A stretch of 64,000 nt of DNA from Catenulispora acidiphila DSM 44928 (GCF_000024025.1 NC_013131.1:2976001-3040000); one strand, 5' to 3'. Shown: positions 33,655-42,915, counted from the stretch's first letter. Program-made: numbers and translations. The notes: generated by a model not told the origin, from the sequence alone.

Positions 33655-35220
33655 ATGACCGTCCCATCAGTTCCCCCTGCCTCCGAGCACCACGCCCCCG
33701 AGCACCCCGCCCCCGAGCGTCTGCGCCGAGGCGCGCTCGGCGTCGTCGACATCGCCGCCTCCACCATGGCGAACATCGGCCCGGCCATGAGCTTCTTCTT
33801 CGGCTTCGCCTTCCTGGCCTCCACCGCCGGCGTCGCCTCGCCCCTGACGATCGTCGTCGCCGGCATCGCCATCGCGCTGCTCGGCAACACCCTGTCCCAG
33901 TTCTGCCGGGCCCTGCCCTCGGCCGGCGGGTTCATCACCTACATCGGCAAGGGCTTCGGGCCGCGCAGCGCCGTCACCACCGCGCTGGTCGCCATCACCG
34001 GCTACATCATCGCGATGGCGTCGATCATCGCGATCTCCGGCGGGTTCCTGGCCATCGCCGTCAAGCGCTACGCGCACGTCACCATCCCCTGGGGCATCCT
34101 GACGCTGATCCTCACGGCGCTCGCCGTCGCCGTCATGATCAGCGGCGTCGCGGTCTCCACGAAGGCCGCCGGGCTCTTCTTCGCCTTCGAGATGGTCGTG
34201 CTCGTCGTCGTCTCCGTCGTCGTCATCATCAAGCACGGCGCGCACCTGTCCCTCACGCCGTTCGAGCCGAAGCACATCAACAACGGGTTCTCCGGACTGG
34301 CTGCCGGATTTCCGCTGGCGATTTACATGTTCATCGGCTGGGAGAACTCCGCGGCGCTCGCCGAGGAGACCGACCATCCGCGGCGGGACGTGCCTCGCGC
34401 GGTCTTCACCTCGATCGCGGTCATGGTCGTCAGCTATCTGCTGTTCGCTTATGCGACCGTCACAGGGTTCGACTACAACGTCGACAAGCTCTCGCAGGCG
34501 ACGGTGCCGTTCATCTCGGTCGCCGATGGGACGCTCGGGGTGTTCGCGTTCTTTGCCTACCTCGCCGGGCTCACCTCGACCCTCGGCGCGCTCATCTCCG
34601 GGACGAACTCGCAAGCCAGGCTTCTGTTCAACGCCGGGCGCGAAGGGCTGCTCGCACGCTGGATCGGACGGGTGGACCCGGTGCGCCGGACGCCGGTCAA
34701 CGCCACGTTCGTCTACGTCGCGATCTCCCTGCTGGTCATCGGCGGCTGGGCGCTCGGGCACGTCGTGGGCGGGTCGACCGGGCATCTGGACGCCATCACG
34801 TTCTTCTCAGAGTCCGGGACCATGGGCACGATCCCGGTCCTGGTCGTGTATCTGTTCACGAACCTCGCGCTTCCGGTCTACTACCGGCGTCACCGGCGCG
34901 AGGAGTTCTCGGCGCTGCGCCATGCGGTGTTTCCGGTGCTCGGTGCGGCGGTCATCGTCGTGCCGCTGTACTACCTCGGCAAATCCGGTCAGGCGGCGCC
35001 TTACAGCTGGTTCCCCTGGGCCGCCCTTGCACTCGTCGCGGTCTCCGCGCTCTATGCGTTCTACGCCGTGCGGCGCGACCCCGGCTTGGCCGATCGTGTC
35101 GGCTCGATTCTCGCCGACGATCGGGCGCCGGCCGAGCTTGCCGAACCGACCGGCGGACCGGCGCCGGTCCCTGATCCCGTCATCATCACCTCCCCCGCAC
35201 CAACCGGAGAAGTTCTGTGA
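33655..35220 (+). CDS. APC-family amino acid/amine permease
   Basis: 521 aa, ATG after GAGGAG. Twelve or so membrane helices begin near residue 35. The family block SFFFGFAFLASTAGVASPLTI and the inner repeat FAYLAGLTSTLGALISGTNSQARLLFNAGREGLL are of the APC superfamily. The C-terminal 45 residues are Pro-rich and cytoplasmic. It overlaps the amine oxidase start (GTGA), so it most likely imports the amine substrate. Confidence 0.92.
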   Translation: MTVPSVPPASEHHAPEHPAPERLRRGALGVVDIAASTMANIGPAMSFFFGFAFLASTAGVASPLTIVVAGIAIALLGNTLSQFCRALPSAGGFITYIGKGFGPRSAVTTALVAITGYIIAMASIIAISGGFLAIAVKRYAHVTIPWGILTLILTALAVAVMISGVAVSTKAAGLFFAFEMVVLVVVSVVVIIKHGAHLSLTPFEPKHINNGFSGLAAGFPLAIYMFIGWENSAALAEETDHPRRDVPRAVFTSIAVMVVSYLLFAYATVTGFDYNVDKLSQATVPFISVADGTLGVFAFFAYLAGLTSTLGALISGTNSQARLLFNAGREGLLARWIGRVDPVRRTPVNATFVYVAISLLVIGGWALGHVVGGSTGHLDAITFFSESGTMGTIPVLVVYLFTNLALPVYYRRHRREEFSALRHAVFPVLGAAVIVVPLYYLGKSGQAAPYSWFPWAALALVAVSALYAFYAVRRDPGLADRVGSILADDRAPAELAEPTGGPAPVPDPVIITSPAPTGEVL

Positions 35221-37151
35221 CCGACCACGAGGCACACCACCGCCATCCCCTCGACCCGGCGAGCGCCGAGGAGTTCGACGCCGGCCGCGCGATTCTGGAC
35301 GCCGCTGGGCTGCTCGGCCCGAACACGCGCTTCGCGTACTTCGGCCTGGAGGAGCAGCCGAAGCACGAGGTGCTCGCCCACCGCGTCGGCGATGCGCTGC
35401 GGCGCTCGCTGCGTGCGCTGCTGATCGACGTCGTCACCGGCGAGCTCGCCGACGTCGTCGTCTCGCTGGCGGATCGTTCGGTGAGCTCGCGTCGCGTCGT
35501 CGACCCGGCGGTGGAAGGCCAGTTCCCGATTCTGGAGCAGGACTTCGTGCGAGCCGAGGAGATCGTGCACGCCGACGAGGGTTGGCGCGCGGCCATGGCC
35601 AAGCGCGGGCTGACCGACGTCTCGAAGCTTCGGGCCTGTCCGCTGACGGCCGGCTCCTACGGGTTCGAGGATGAGAAGGACCGGCGGATGGTCCGCGTGC
35701 TCGCCTTCGTCCAGGAGAGCCCTGAGGACCTGGCCTGGGCTCATCCGGTGGACGGCGTCGCGGCGTATGTGGACCTCGTCGAGGGCCGGGTGTTCCGGCT
35801 CGTCGACGAGCTGGACCTGGCGGTCCCGGCGACGTCGGGCAATTATGACGACCCGGCGGTGCGGGGACCGGAGCGTACGACGCTCAAGCCGATCGAGATC
35901 ACGCAGCCCGAAGGGCCGAGCTTCACCCTCGACGGGACGCATCTGCAGTGGCAGGGCTGGTCGCTGCGGGTCGGGTTCGACGCGCGGGAAGGCTTGAGCC
36001 TGCACCAGATCTCGTTCTTCGACCGGCCGGTCGTCTACCGGGCGTCGGTGCCGGAGATGGTCGTCCCCTACGGCGACCCGGGTCCGACGCGCTACTGGCA
36101 GAACTACTTCGACAGCGGCGAGTACCTCGTCGGCAAGCTCGCGAACTCCCTGGAGCTGGGTTGCGACTGCCTTGGCGAGATCCGGTACCTGGACGCGACC
36201 GTCACCGACGACCACGGGCAGCCGCGGACCATCGGCAACGCGATCTGCGTCCACGAAGAGGATTTCGGCATTCTGTGGAAGCACACTGACATCTTCAGCG
36301 GGTCTGCGCAGACCCGGCGGCAGCGACGGGTCGTGGTGTCGTTCTTCGCCACCGTCGGCAACTACGACTACGGGTTCTACTGGTACTTCTACCTCGACGG
36401 CACGATCGAGCTGGAGATCAAGCTGACCGGGATCCTGTTCGCCTCGGCGTACCGGGGACCGGAGTGGCCGTACGCGACGGAGGTCGCGCCGGGGCTCGGC
36501 GCCCCGGGACACCAGCACCTGTTCAGCGCGCGCCTGGACATGATGGTCGACGGCAGTGGCAACACGGTCGAGGAGATCGACGTCCACGGCTGCCCGGTCG
36601 GTCCGGAGAACCCGTATGGCAATGCCCTGACCCGCACGATCACGCCGCTGCGCCGGGAGTCGGACGGTGGGCGGCTCGCGGCGCCGGAGCGTGGCAGGAC
36701 GTGGCGGGTGCTGAATCCGTCGAGCGTCAACGGCTTGGGCCAGCCTGTCGGGTACACGCTGTTTCCGCAGGCGGCGCCCACACTTCTCGCGGATCCGGCG
36801 TCCTCGTTGTACGGCCGCGCGGGCTTCGCGGCGAAGCACCTGTGGGTCACCGCCTACGACCCGGCCGAACGCTACTCGGCCGGCGACTTCGTCAACCAGC
36901 ACCCGGGCGGCGCCGGCATCCCGGCCTTCGCCGCGAACGACCGGCCGATCGAGGACGCCGACGTGGTGCTCTGGCACACCTTCGGCCCGACGCACTTCCC
37001 GCGTCCCGAGGACTGGCCGGTCATGCCGGTCGACCGATGCGGCTTCGCTCTGAAGCCGTCAGGGTTCTTCGACCGCAACCCCACGCTCGACGTCCCGGCC
37101 TCGACGAAGCACGGCGGCGAGCACTGCCACGCGGACGCGACCCACGCATAG
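35217..37151 (+). CDS. Copper/TPQ primary-amine oxidase
   Basis: 644 aa, GTG start in the permease stop. The topaquinone precursor is Tyr383 in TVGNYDYGF. Copper ligands are the HQH pair (HQHLFSARLDM) and a distal His (WHTFGPTHFPRPEDWPVMP). A catalytic-base Asp is expected in the segment YFDSGEYLVGKLANSLELGCDCLG. It oxidises RCH2NH2 to aldehyde, ammonia and H2O2. No signal peptide is seen, so it is cytoplasmic, like Arthrobacter-type phenethylamine and histamine oxidases. With the permease and dehydrogenase it completes an amine-to-acid route. Confidence 0.95.
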   Translation: MTDHEAHHRHPLDPASAEEFDAGRAILDAAGLLGPNTRFAYFGLEEQPKHEVLAHRVGDALRRSLRALLIDVVTGELADVVVSLADRSVSSRRVVDPAVEGQFPILEQDFVRAEEIVHADEGWRAAMAKRGLTDVSKLRACPLTAGSYGFEDEKDRRMVRVLAFVQESPEDLAWAHPVDGVAAYVDLVEGRVFRLVDELDLAVPATSGNYDDPAVRGPERTTLKPIEITQPEGPSFTLDGTHLQWQGWSLRVGFDAREGLSLHQISFFDRPVVYRASVPEMVVPYGDPGPTRYWQNYFDSGEYLVGKLANSLELGCDCLGEIRYLDATVTDDHGQPRTIGNAICVHEEDFGILWKHTDIFSGSAQTRRQRRVVVSFFATVGNYDYGFYWYFYLDGTIELEIKLTGILFASAYRGPEWPYATEVAPGLGAPGHQHLFSARLDMMVDGSGNTVEEIDVHGCPVGPENPYGNALTRTITPLRRESDGGRLAAPERGRTWRVLNPSSVNGLGQPVGYTLFPQAAPTLLADPASSLYGRAGFAAKHLWVTAYDPAERYSAGDFVNQHPGGAGIPAFAANDRPIEDADVVLWHTFGPTHFPRPEDWPVMPVDRCGFALKPSGFFDRNPTLDVPASTKHGGEHCHADATHA

Positions 37152-37233
37152 AAACCGCAGCGGTGGCACCGGCTCGTGAGCGCGACCGGTGCCACCGAAG
37201 CACGCCCACCGACGAAACGGACCGGAGTCCCCG

Positions 37234-37680
37234 ATGACCTCGCTGCCGCTGCTCGCCTGCGCGCTCGGCGCCGCCGGTCTGCTCTGCACCTGGCGCGCGG
37301 ACCCGGCGCAGCGAGCCGCGCACGTGCTCGTCACCGTCGCCATGGCAGTGATGATCCTCGGCAGCGACCCGGCCTGGACCCTCCTGGCCGTCCTCGCACT
37401 GGCTCTGGCAACCGCCGCACTGAGCAACCCCTGGCGCGGCGGCTGCTCACCCTGGCACCCGATCGCCTGCGCCGCCGCGATGGCCATCACCGAGTTCGAC
37501 ATGGTCCTCGGAACCCATTCATCGGTACCCGACATGGCCGTCGTAGCAGGATTCACCATCGCGGCCTGTGTGCAGGCGCGGCACATCCTCCGGCGACGGC
37601 AGGTATTGGACGCCGTCGCGACCACGGCCGGCTCGCTGGCGATGGTCGCGATGGGCGTCAGCATGCTCGGTCGGATGTGA
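37234..37680 (+). CDS. Small multi-pass membrane protein, DUF5134-like
   Basis: 148 aa from ATG 37234. Four or five hydrophobic segments, beginning LPLLACALGAAGLL, with a conserved-looking Trp (CTWRADPAQRAAHVL) and MAVMIL. Actinomycete membrane proteins of the DUF5134 kind have this layout, but I am not certain. It lies alone between the amine oxidase and galU. No function can be assigned. Confidence 0.55.
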   Translation: MTSLPLLACALGAAGLLCTWRADPAQRAAHVLVTVAMAVMILGSDPAWTLLAVLALALATAALSNPWRGGCSPWHPIACAAAMAITEFDMVLGTHSSVPDMAVVAGFTIAACVQARHILRRRQVLDAVATTAGSLAMVAMGVSMLGRM

Positions 37681-37843
37681 TGAGGCTGGCAAGAAATGCT
37701 CCCGGGTGTCGCCCGAACGGCGTAGCCAGGTGCGAGGGCGCCAGCGAACCGGAGCGGTGAGCAGCTGGGTGGGAAGATCGCGTTTGAATCGTGCTGGGCT
37801 GGTCATACCGGGCCGTGATGTCCATGATCTCGGAGGTGGCGCG

Positions 37844-38800
37844 ATGGCGCAGGCTATTCGACGAGCGGTGATTCCGGCCGCCGGTATAGGTTCCCGTCTG
37901 CTGCCTTTGACGAAGGCGATTCCTAAGGAGATGTTGCCGGTTGGGGATCGGCCGGTGATTGAGCACACCGTGCGGGAGTTGGTGGCCTCTGGCATCACTG
38001 ACATCACGATCGTGGTCTCTGGGGGCAAGGATCTTATTCAGCAGCACTTTCGGCCGAATCCTGCCTTGATCGACCAGCTTCATGCGGAGAACAAGCACGC
38101 GTATGCCAAGGCGGTGGCGGATGTCGTCGAGTTGGCGCGGGCCGGTCACATCACCTATCTGGATCAGCAGGGTCCTTATGGCAACGGCACTCCTGTGCTG
38201 AACGCCTCGCGGGGCTCTGGTGACGAGCCGATGCTCGTGCTGTGGCCTGACGACGTGTTCGTGGCGAAGGTTCCGCGTGCTCAGCAGCTGATCGCAGCGT
38301 ATGAGAAGACCGGCTGTCCCGTGCTGGCGCTGATGCCCATGGACCGTGAGAACTCTCGGCGCTATGGGGTGCCGGAGGTCAACGAAGACCTCGGTGACGG
38401 GTTGCTGCGGATCAGCAGTCTGGTGGAGAAGCCTGAGCCGGGGAGTGCGCCCTCGGACTTCGCGGCGATCGGCGGGTATGTCGTCACCGCCGCGATCATC
38501 GAGGAGCTCGAGGCGATCACGCGGCGGTGGGAACAGCACCAGACCGGCGAGATCTATCTGACCGACGCGATCAACACCTACGCCGCGAAGCGGGCGGTCT
38601 ACGGGCAGGTGATCGCCGGGCGCTGGTACGACACGGGCAACCCCACCGACTACCTCGTCGCGCAGTTCGCCTCCGCGCTCGCGCATCCCGAGTACGGTCC
38701 CGTCCTGCGCGATTTGGTGGAAAACGGCGACGAGGGTCCTTCCGGCGACTCCTCGCGCGAGCGCGCTTCGACCGCCGCGGACGGGTTGCGGAGCGTCTGA
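37844..38800 (+). CDS. galU: UTP-glucose-1-phosphate uridylyltransferase
   Basis: 318 aa, ATG after CGGAGG. The nucleotidyltransferase signature AVIPAAGIGSRLLPLTKAIPKEMLPVGDRPVIEH (residues 8-42, quoted in parts: AAGIGSRLLP and KEMLPV) is followed by QQGPYGNGTPVL, WPDDVF and SLVEKPEPG. GEIYLTDAI and WYDTGNP complete the active site. It makes UDP-glucose, which also feeds the trehalose synthase encoded at 52250. The last 30 residues are Ser/Glu-rich and variable. Confidence 0.95.
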   Translation: MAQAIRRAVIPAAGIGSRLLPLTKAIPKEMLPVGDRPVIEHTVRELVASGITDITIVVSGGKDLIQQHFRPNPALIDQLHAENKHAYAKAVADVVELARAGHITYLDQQGPYGNGTPVLNASRGSGDEPMLVLWPDDVFVAKVPRAQQLIAAYEKTGCPVLALMPMDRENSRRYGVPEVNEDLGDGLLRISSLVEKPEPGSAPSDFAAIGGYVVTAAIIEELEAITRRWEQHQTGEIYLTDAINTYAAKRAVYGQVIAGRWYDTGNPTDYLVAQFASALAHPEYGPVLRDLVENGDEGPSGDSSRERASTAADGLRSV

Positions 38801-38932
38801 CCTCGGCGGGAGGCCTGTCGGGGTGTGGTCACCGCCTCGACAGGTTACACGTGTAAACTTTCCAGAATAGAGTGGCACCGACAGGCCTCCGTCGAATACA
38901 TGTGCGGGGTCGGACCGACTGAAGGGCGTGCC

Positions 38933-39256
38933 ATGCCGGAGTTCTCCTACCGGGTCCGCGAGCAGGACCAGGTCAGCGTGGTCGAGGTGTCCGGGGACGT
39001 GGACATGTCCGTGGCCGGGCAGCTCAGCGAGGCGTTGGAGCAGTTGGTGCCGGTCGGGGACGTGGTCCTGGACTGCACGGGTGTGACGTTCTTCGACTCC
39101 ATGGGCCTGCGGGTGGCCGTGAACGCGTTGAACCAGGCCGCGCAGGCCGGCACGGCGTTCTCGCTGGTGCCCTCGCACACGGTCGCGCGAGTATTGGAGC
39201 TGGCCGGGGTGACCTCGATCTTCGTCATCCACGACAGCGTCCCGACCTCCGCGTGA
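38933..39256 (+). CDS. STAS-domain anti-sigma factor antagonist
   Basis: 107 aa from ATG 38933. A single STAS fold with VVEVSGDVDMSVAGQLSEAL and the phosphorylation loop TFFDSMGLRVAV, Ser intact. SpoIIAA/RsbV-like proteins free a sigma factor when dephosphorylated. It lies just upstream of the rsbQ/rsbP-like pair whose PP2C phosphatase could be its activator. A cognate RsbW-type kinase is not in this window. Confidence 0.9.
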   Translation: MPEFSYRVREQDQVSVVEVSGDVDMSVAGQLSEALEQLVPVGDVVLDCTGVTFFDSMGLRVAVNALNQAAQAGTAFSLVPSHTVARVLELAGVTSIFVIHDSVPTSA

Positions 39257-39332
39257 GGGCCCGCTGATCGGGCCGCGGCGGTCGGCACGACGCGTGGCGC
39301 GAAGTCGCGCCTCCGGCCCGAAGGGGTGCACC

Positions 39333-40139
39333 ATGTGGGGCATGGACGTGCGGAGCAGACATCATGTGACGGTCGAAGGGCCGGTGGGTGCGCCGGTCAT
39401 GGTGCTGGCGCACGGATTCGGCTGCGACCAGAACATGTGGCGCCTGGTGGTGCCGCGTCTGGCCGAGCAGTTCCAGGTGGTGCTGTTCGACCACGTCGGC
39501 GCCGGGCGTTCGGACTCCTCCGCCTGGTCGGAGGAGCGTTACCGCACGCTGGACGGGTATGCCGACGACGTGATCGAGATCCTCCGGGACCTGGACGCCG
39601 GTCCCGTCGTGTTCGTCGGGCACTCGGTCAGCGCCTCGGTGGGCGTTCTGGCCGCGGTCCGGGAGCCGGAGCTGTTCGCCAAGCTGATCCTGCTCAACCC
39701 CTCGCCGTGCTTCGTCGACGACGGGGACTACCGGGGCGGGTTCAGCGCGGAGGACATCGAGGAGCTGCTGGAGTCGCTGGAGAGCAACTACCTGGGCTGG
39801 TCCGCCGCCATGGCTCCGGTGATCATGGGGAACCCCGAGCGGCCCGAGCTGGGGGAGGAGCTGACCAACAGCTTCTGCCGGATGGATCCGGCCATCGCCC
39901 GCGTCTTCGCCCGCGCCACGTTCCTGTCCGACAACCGCTCCGACCTCGCCGGCGTCACGGTGCCGACCCTGGTGGTGCAGTGCTCCCAGGACGTGATCGC
40001 GCCGCCGGAGGTGGGCGCCTTCGTCCAGGCGCAGATCGCCGGCAGCGTGCTGGAGACCCTGCCGGCGACCGGGCACTGCCCGCAGCTCAGCGCACCTCAG
40101 GCGACCGCGGAAGCGATCGTCGAATTCGCGGCGGCCTGA
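39333..40139 (+). CDS. rsbQ: RsbQ-like alpha/beta hydrolase
   Basis: 268 aa, ATG 39333 after GAAGGGG. Catalytic nucleophile in VGHSVSASVGV, with the acid in CSQDVIAPP and His in ATGHCPQLSAP. LAHGFGCDQNMWRLV and DHVGAGRSD are close to RsbQ and the KAI2/D14 hydrolases. In Bacillus RsbQ is needed by the PAS-phosphatase RsbP; here a PAS-PP2C gene follows after 4 bases, so the pair is conserved. Confidence 0.88.
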   Translation: MWGMDVRSRHHVTVEGPVGAPVMVLAHGFGCDQNMWRLVVPRLAEQFQVVLFDHVGAGRSDSSAWSEERYRTLDGYADDVIEILRDLDAGPVVFVGHSVSASVGVLAAVREPELFAKLILLNPSPCFVDDGDYRGGFSAEDIEELLESLESNYLGWSAAMAPVIMGNPERPELGEELTNSFCRMDPAIARVFARATFLSDNRSDLAGVTVPTLVVQCSQDVIAPPEVGAFVQAQIAGSVLETLPATGHCPQLSAPQATAEAIVEFAAA

Positions 40140-40143
40140 CCCC

Positions 40144-41427
40144 ATGGGCTCCCCCGGCTCCCCTCCACCCGGGCCCGCGTCCGGCGTCGGCGACGGACTC
40201 GGGGCGCCGCGGGAGGACAGCGCCGAGGACCTGTACGAGAACGCGCCGTGCGGCTACCTGTCGACCGCGATGGACGGCACCATCGTGAAGATCAACGCCA
40301 CCCTGCTGGGCTGGCTCGCGCGCGACCGGGACGAGGTGGTGGGCCGGCGCCGGTTCACCGACCTGCTGACCGTCGGCGGGAAGCTCTACCACGAGACCCA
40401 CTTCGCGCCGCTGCTCCAGATGCAGGGCGAGGTCGGCGGGGTCGCGCTGGAGTTGAAGACGGCGCGCGGCGACCGCCTGCCGGTGCTGGTCACGTCCAAG
40501 GTCAAGACCGGGCCGGACGGCGAGCCGCTGCTGATCCGCACCGTGGTCTTCGACGCCCACGACCGGCGAAGCTACGAGACCGAGCTGCTGCGGGCGCGCC
40601 AGGAGGCCGAGGACGCGCGCGAGGCGGCGGAGAAGGCCACAGCCCTGGTCGAGACCGAGCGCGTCCGTCTCCAGCAGCTTTCCACGACGTTGCAGACGAC
40701 GCTGCTGCCTCCGGACCTGCCTCCCGTGCCGGGGGTGGAAGTCGCGGCTGACTACCACGTCGCCTCGGTCGACGAGGTGGGCGGCGACTTCTACGACTTG
40801 TTCCGTCTCAGCGGCGACGCCTGGGGTTTCTTCCTGGGGGATGTGTGCGGCAAAGGAGTGATCGCCGCGGCGACCACATCCCTCATCCGCTACACGCTGC
40901 GCGCCACGGCTCCTCACGTCGGGAGCCTGCCGGCGATCCTGGAGAACCTCAACAACGTACTGAACCAGCGCTACGGCAGTGACCTGCGCTACTGCACCAT
41001 CGTGTTCGGCGTGCTCGTGCCCGACACGTCCGGCCCGGGGTACTCGGTCACCCTGGCCAGCGGCGGGCATCCGCCGGCTCTGCTGCTCGGCGCCGACGGC
41101 AAGGCCCGGTATCTGCCCACGCCCGGCGGGCAGTTCATCGGGGTACTCGCACAGGTGGACATCGCCACCACCACGATCCGCATGGGACCCGGCGACACCC
41201 TGCTGCTGTACACCGACGGTCTGACCGAGGCCCACACGATCCGGCCGGACCGCTACGGCGAGGAGGCTCTGCTGGACTTCGCCGCCGCCCTCGCGCCGAC
41301 CAGCGCGCCGGTCCTCGTCGAGGCCGTGTCCTCGCTGCTGGACGGGTTCGGCGACGGCGTGACCGACGACGCCGCGATCCTCGCGCTGAGCATCCCCGCA
41401 GACGGGCCGAAGCCGCCGTCGTCATGA
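40144..41427 (+). CDS. rsbP: RsbP-like PAS - coiled-coil - PP2C phosphatase
   Basis: 427 aa. A Gly/Pro-rich N-tail leads to a PAS domain (30-145: LYENAPCGYLSTAMDGTIVKINATLLGWL), a coiled coil (150-195) and a SpoIIE-type PP2C domain (200-420). The metal-binding residues sit in VDEVGGDFYDLF, FFLGDVCGKGVIAA, LASGGHPP, LLLYTDGLTEA and VTDDAAIL. Likely role: energy or ligand stress signal via PAS/RsbQ, then dephosphorylation of the STAS antagonist. Its stop overlaps the convergent gene at 41422. Confidence 0.92.
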   Translation: MGSPGSPPPGPASGVGDGLGAPREDSAEDLYENAPCGYLSTAMDGTIVKINATLLGWLARDRDEVVGRRRFTDLLTVGGKLYHETHFAPLLQMQGEVGGVALELKTARGDRLPVLVTSKVKTGPDGEPLLIRTVVFDAHDRRSYETELLRARQEAEDAREAAEKATALVETERVRLQQLSTTLQTTLLPPDLPPVPGVEVAADYHVASVDEVGGDFYDLFRLSGDAWGFFLGDVCGKGVIAAATTSLIRYTLRATAPHVGSLPAILENLNNVLNQRYGSDLRYCTIVFGVLVPDTSGPGYSVTLASGGHPPALLLGADGKARYLPTPGGQFIGVLAQVDIATTTIRMGPGDTLLLYTDGLTEAHTIRPDRYGEEALLDFAAALAPTSAPVLVEAVSSLLDGFGDGVTDDAAILALSIPADGPKPPSS

Positions 41428-41787
41428 CTGGTCGGTCAGCGACTGCCGTACGCGGCGTGCGGTGGCGTGGCTCCACATCATGAGTTCGTGAGTCAGCCGG
41501 TCGGCGGCTCGCTCGTGGACCTCGTACGCCTTCTCGCGGGCGTTCTCGGCGAGTTCCAGGGCGGTCCGCGACTGCGCGAGCGTGGCCGGGTCGTCGGTGC
41601 GCTCCGCCGCCCGCAGCAAGCCGGCGGTCCGTTCCCGGATGTGGGTGCACGCGTCGAGAAGGGTCTGAGACTCGCTCTCGGCGAGCAGTAACTGTCCGAT
41701 CCAGGCGTCGCTCACAGTCTGCTCGGCGACGCGGACGGCTTCGTCGCTCGCGGCTCGAAAGGATTCAGGTCCAGAGGAATTCGACAC
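41422..41787 (-). CDS. Small helical protein, paralogue of the protein at 41974-42378
   Basis: 121 aa, GTG start near AGGGCGG. All-alpha, Ala/Glu/Arg-rich, probably a helical hairpin or coiled coil. Its block VAEQTVSDAWIGQL aligns with MAEQLVAGAWMAEL of the divergent neighbour, and DPATLAQSRTALELAE with DPERIVEAQRELELTE, so they are paralogues of unknown function. It converges on rsbP with a 6-base overlap. Confidence 0.65.
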   Translation of the reverse strand: MSNSSGPESFRAASDEAVRVAEQTVSDAWIGQLLLAESESQTLLDACTHIRERTAGLLRAAERTDDPATLAQSRTALELAENAREKAYEVHERAADRLTHELMMWSHATARRVRQSLTDQS

Positions 41788-41947
41788 ATCCGCCCTGCTG
41801 CCCGCGTCTATTAGGGACAAACGGTCGGGCTTCTCCGGGAGAGCCAAACGGCTTCGAATACGGGGGATTGATGTTGCGGCATCGGGGTACGAAGCGTCCC
41901 CGGGCTCACCGCGGCCTGATCGACCGATGGGCTGGGAGGCCTTTGAC

Positions 41948-41977
41948 ATGCGAAACGACCTGGCCGGTGCGGCATGA
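41948..41977 (+). CDS. Possible 9-codon leader coupled to the helical protein gene
   Basis: ATG seven bases after GGGAGG opens MRNDLAGAA and stops in an ATGA overlapping the start at 41974. It may give translational coupling for a gene that lacks its own ribosome site. Weak evidence: position only. Confidence 0.3.
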   Translation: MRNDLAGAA

Positions 41978-42378
41978 GGTGGCGACGGCGCGCAGTGCAG
42001 TGGATGAGCTCGCCGCGCGGACAGAGGTCCCCCGAACCGACGGCGGCGCCCGGCGACGCCGTGCAGATGGCCGAGCAACTGGTCGCCGGAGCGTGGATGG
42101 CAGAGCTCTACGCTGCCGTCCACGACGCGGAGGCCGCGCTGCGAGCCGCCCTGCACCTGCGCGCGACAGCCAGGGCCAAGGTGCGCGCCGCCCAGCGCGC
42201 GGGCGACCCGGAGCGCATCGTCGAAGCCCAGCGCGAGCTCGAGCTCACCGAGCACGACCTGGCCGAGGCCGACGCCACCTTCAGCGGTGTCAGCGAGCTG
42301 CTGGCCAGGGAACTCAACGACCAGCCCAGCGCGACCCGGGTCAGGATCCTGCCGAATCTGCCCGCCACTGCCGCCTGA
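41974..42378 (+). CDS. Small helical protein, paralogue of the protein at 41422-41787
   Basis: 134 aa from ATG 41974; an in-frame ATG at 42004 gives 124 aa. After a basic N-tail it is all-alpha: AEQLVAGAWMAELYAAV, RAALHLRATARAKVRAAQ and DPERIVEAQRELELTEHDLAEAD. Clear relationship to the divergent gene at 41422 argues for duplication with inversion. No known domain. The setting beside RsbP and a small helical/transmembrane protein suggests a stress link. Confidence 0.6.
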   Translation: MRWRRRAVQWMSSPRGQRSPEPTAAPGDAVQMAEQLVAGAWMAELYAAVHDAEAALRAALHLRATARAKVRAAQRAGDPERIVEAQRELELTEHDLAEADATFSGVSELLARELNDQPSATRVRILPNLPATAA

Positions 42379-42469
42379 GCTGTTTGAAGCCGAGGATCCG
42401 GGTACCCGGAGCCCACTCCTGAACCGGAGCACGTTCAGGACCGAGCCAGCCAATCAGGAGGCGTTTGCC

Positions 42470-42736
42470 ATGCAGGAGAAGCTCGCGGACGGAATGAAGA
42501 CCGTGCAGGACGCCGGCCAGCATCTCAAGGAAAAGGCCGTGAGCACCGGTCACGACCTCAACGACGCGACCCACCGGCTGCTGCCGGGGCACAAGCCGAC
42601 GCGCCGCACGCGCATCAAGAACCGGGCCAAGGCGAGCGCGCCGAGCGCGATCGGCGCCGCGATCGTGCTCGCGGTGACCGCGCTGGTGCGGCGCTCGCAG
42701 CGCAAGACGCCGCCGACGCCGCCGCCGTCGCAGTAG
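42470..42736 (+). CDS. Small basic protein with one C-terminal membrane segment
   Basis: 88 aa, ATG after CAGGAGG. Amphipathic N-terminal helix (DGMKTVQDAGQHLKEKAVSTGHDL), basic stretch (KPTRRTRIKNRAKA), one hydrophobic segment (APSAIGAAIVLAVTALV) and a Pro-rich tail. It looks like a C-tail-anchored protein. No family is recognised. It ends just before a 20-bp perfect hairpin. Confidence 0.6.
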   Translation: MQEKLADGMKTVQDAGQHLKEKAVSTGHDLNDATHRLLPGHKPTRRTRIKNRAKASAPSAIGAAIVLAVTALVRRSQRKTPPTPPPSQ

Positions 42737-42803
42737 ACGTGCGTGCTCCGCACGGCCGCCGGGCAGCGCGTCATGCCAGTCATGCCCGACTGAGTAAGCG
42801 CAG

Positions 42804-42846
42804 GTCATCAGGCCCGCTTCCCGAACCGGGAAGCGGGCCTGATGAC
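42804..42846. terminator. Perfect 20-bp hairpin, bidirectional terminator
   Basis: GTCATCAGGCCCGCTTCCCG is followed by AAC and its exact reverse complement, between convergent genes. Confidence 0.85.
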
Positions 42847-42915
42847 TCATTGATGCGGCGTTGAGGTTCGCGATGCCGCCGTGCTCGGGGCGCTAAGGGT
42901 GTTGTCTTGCCTCGG

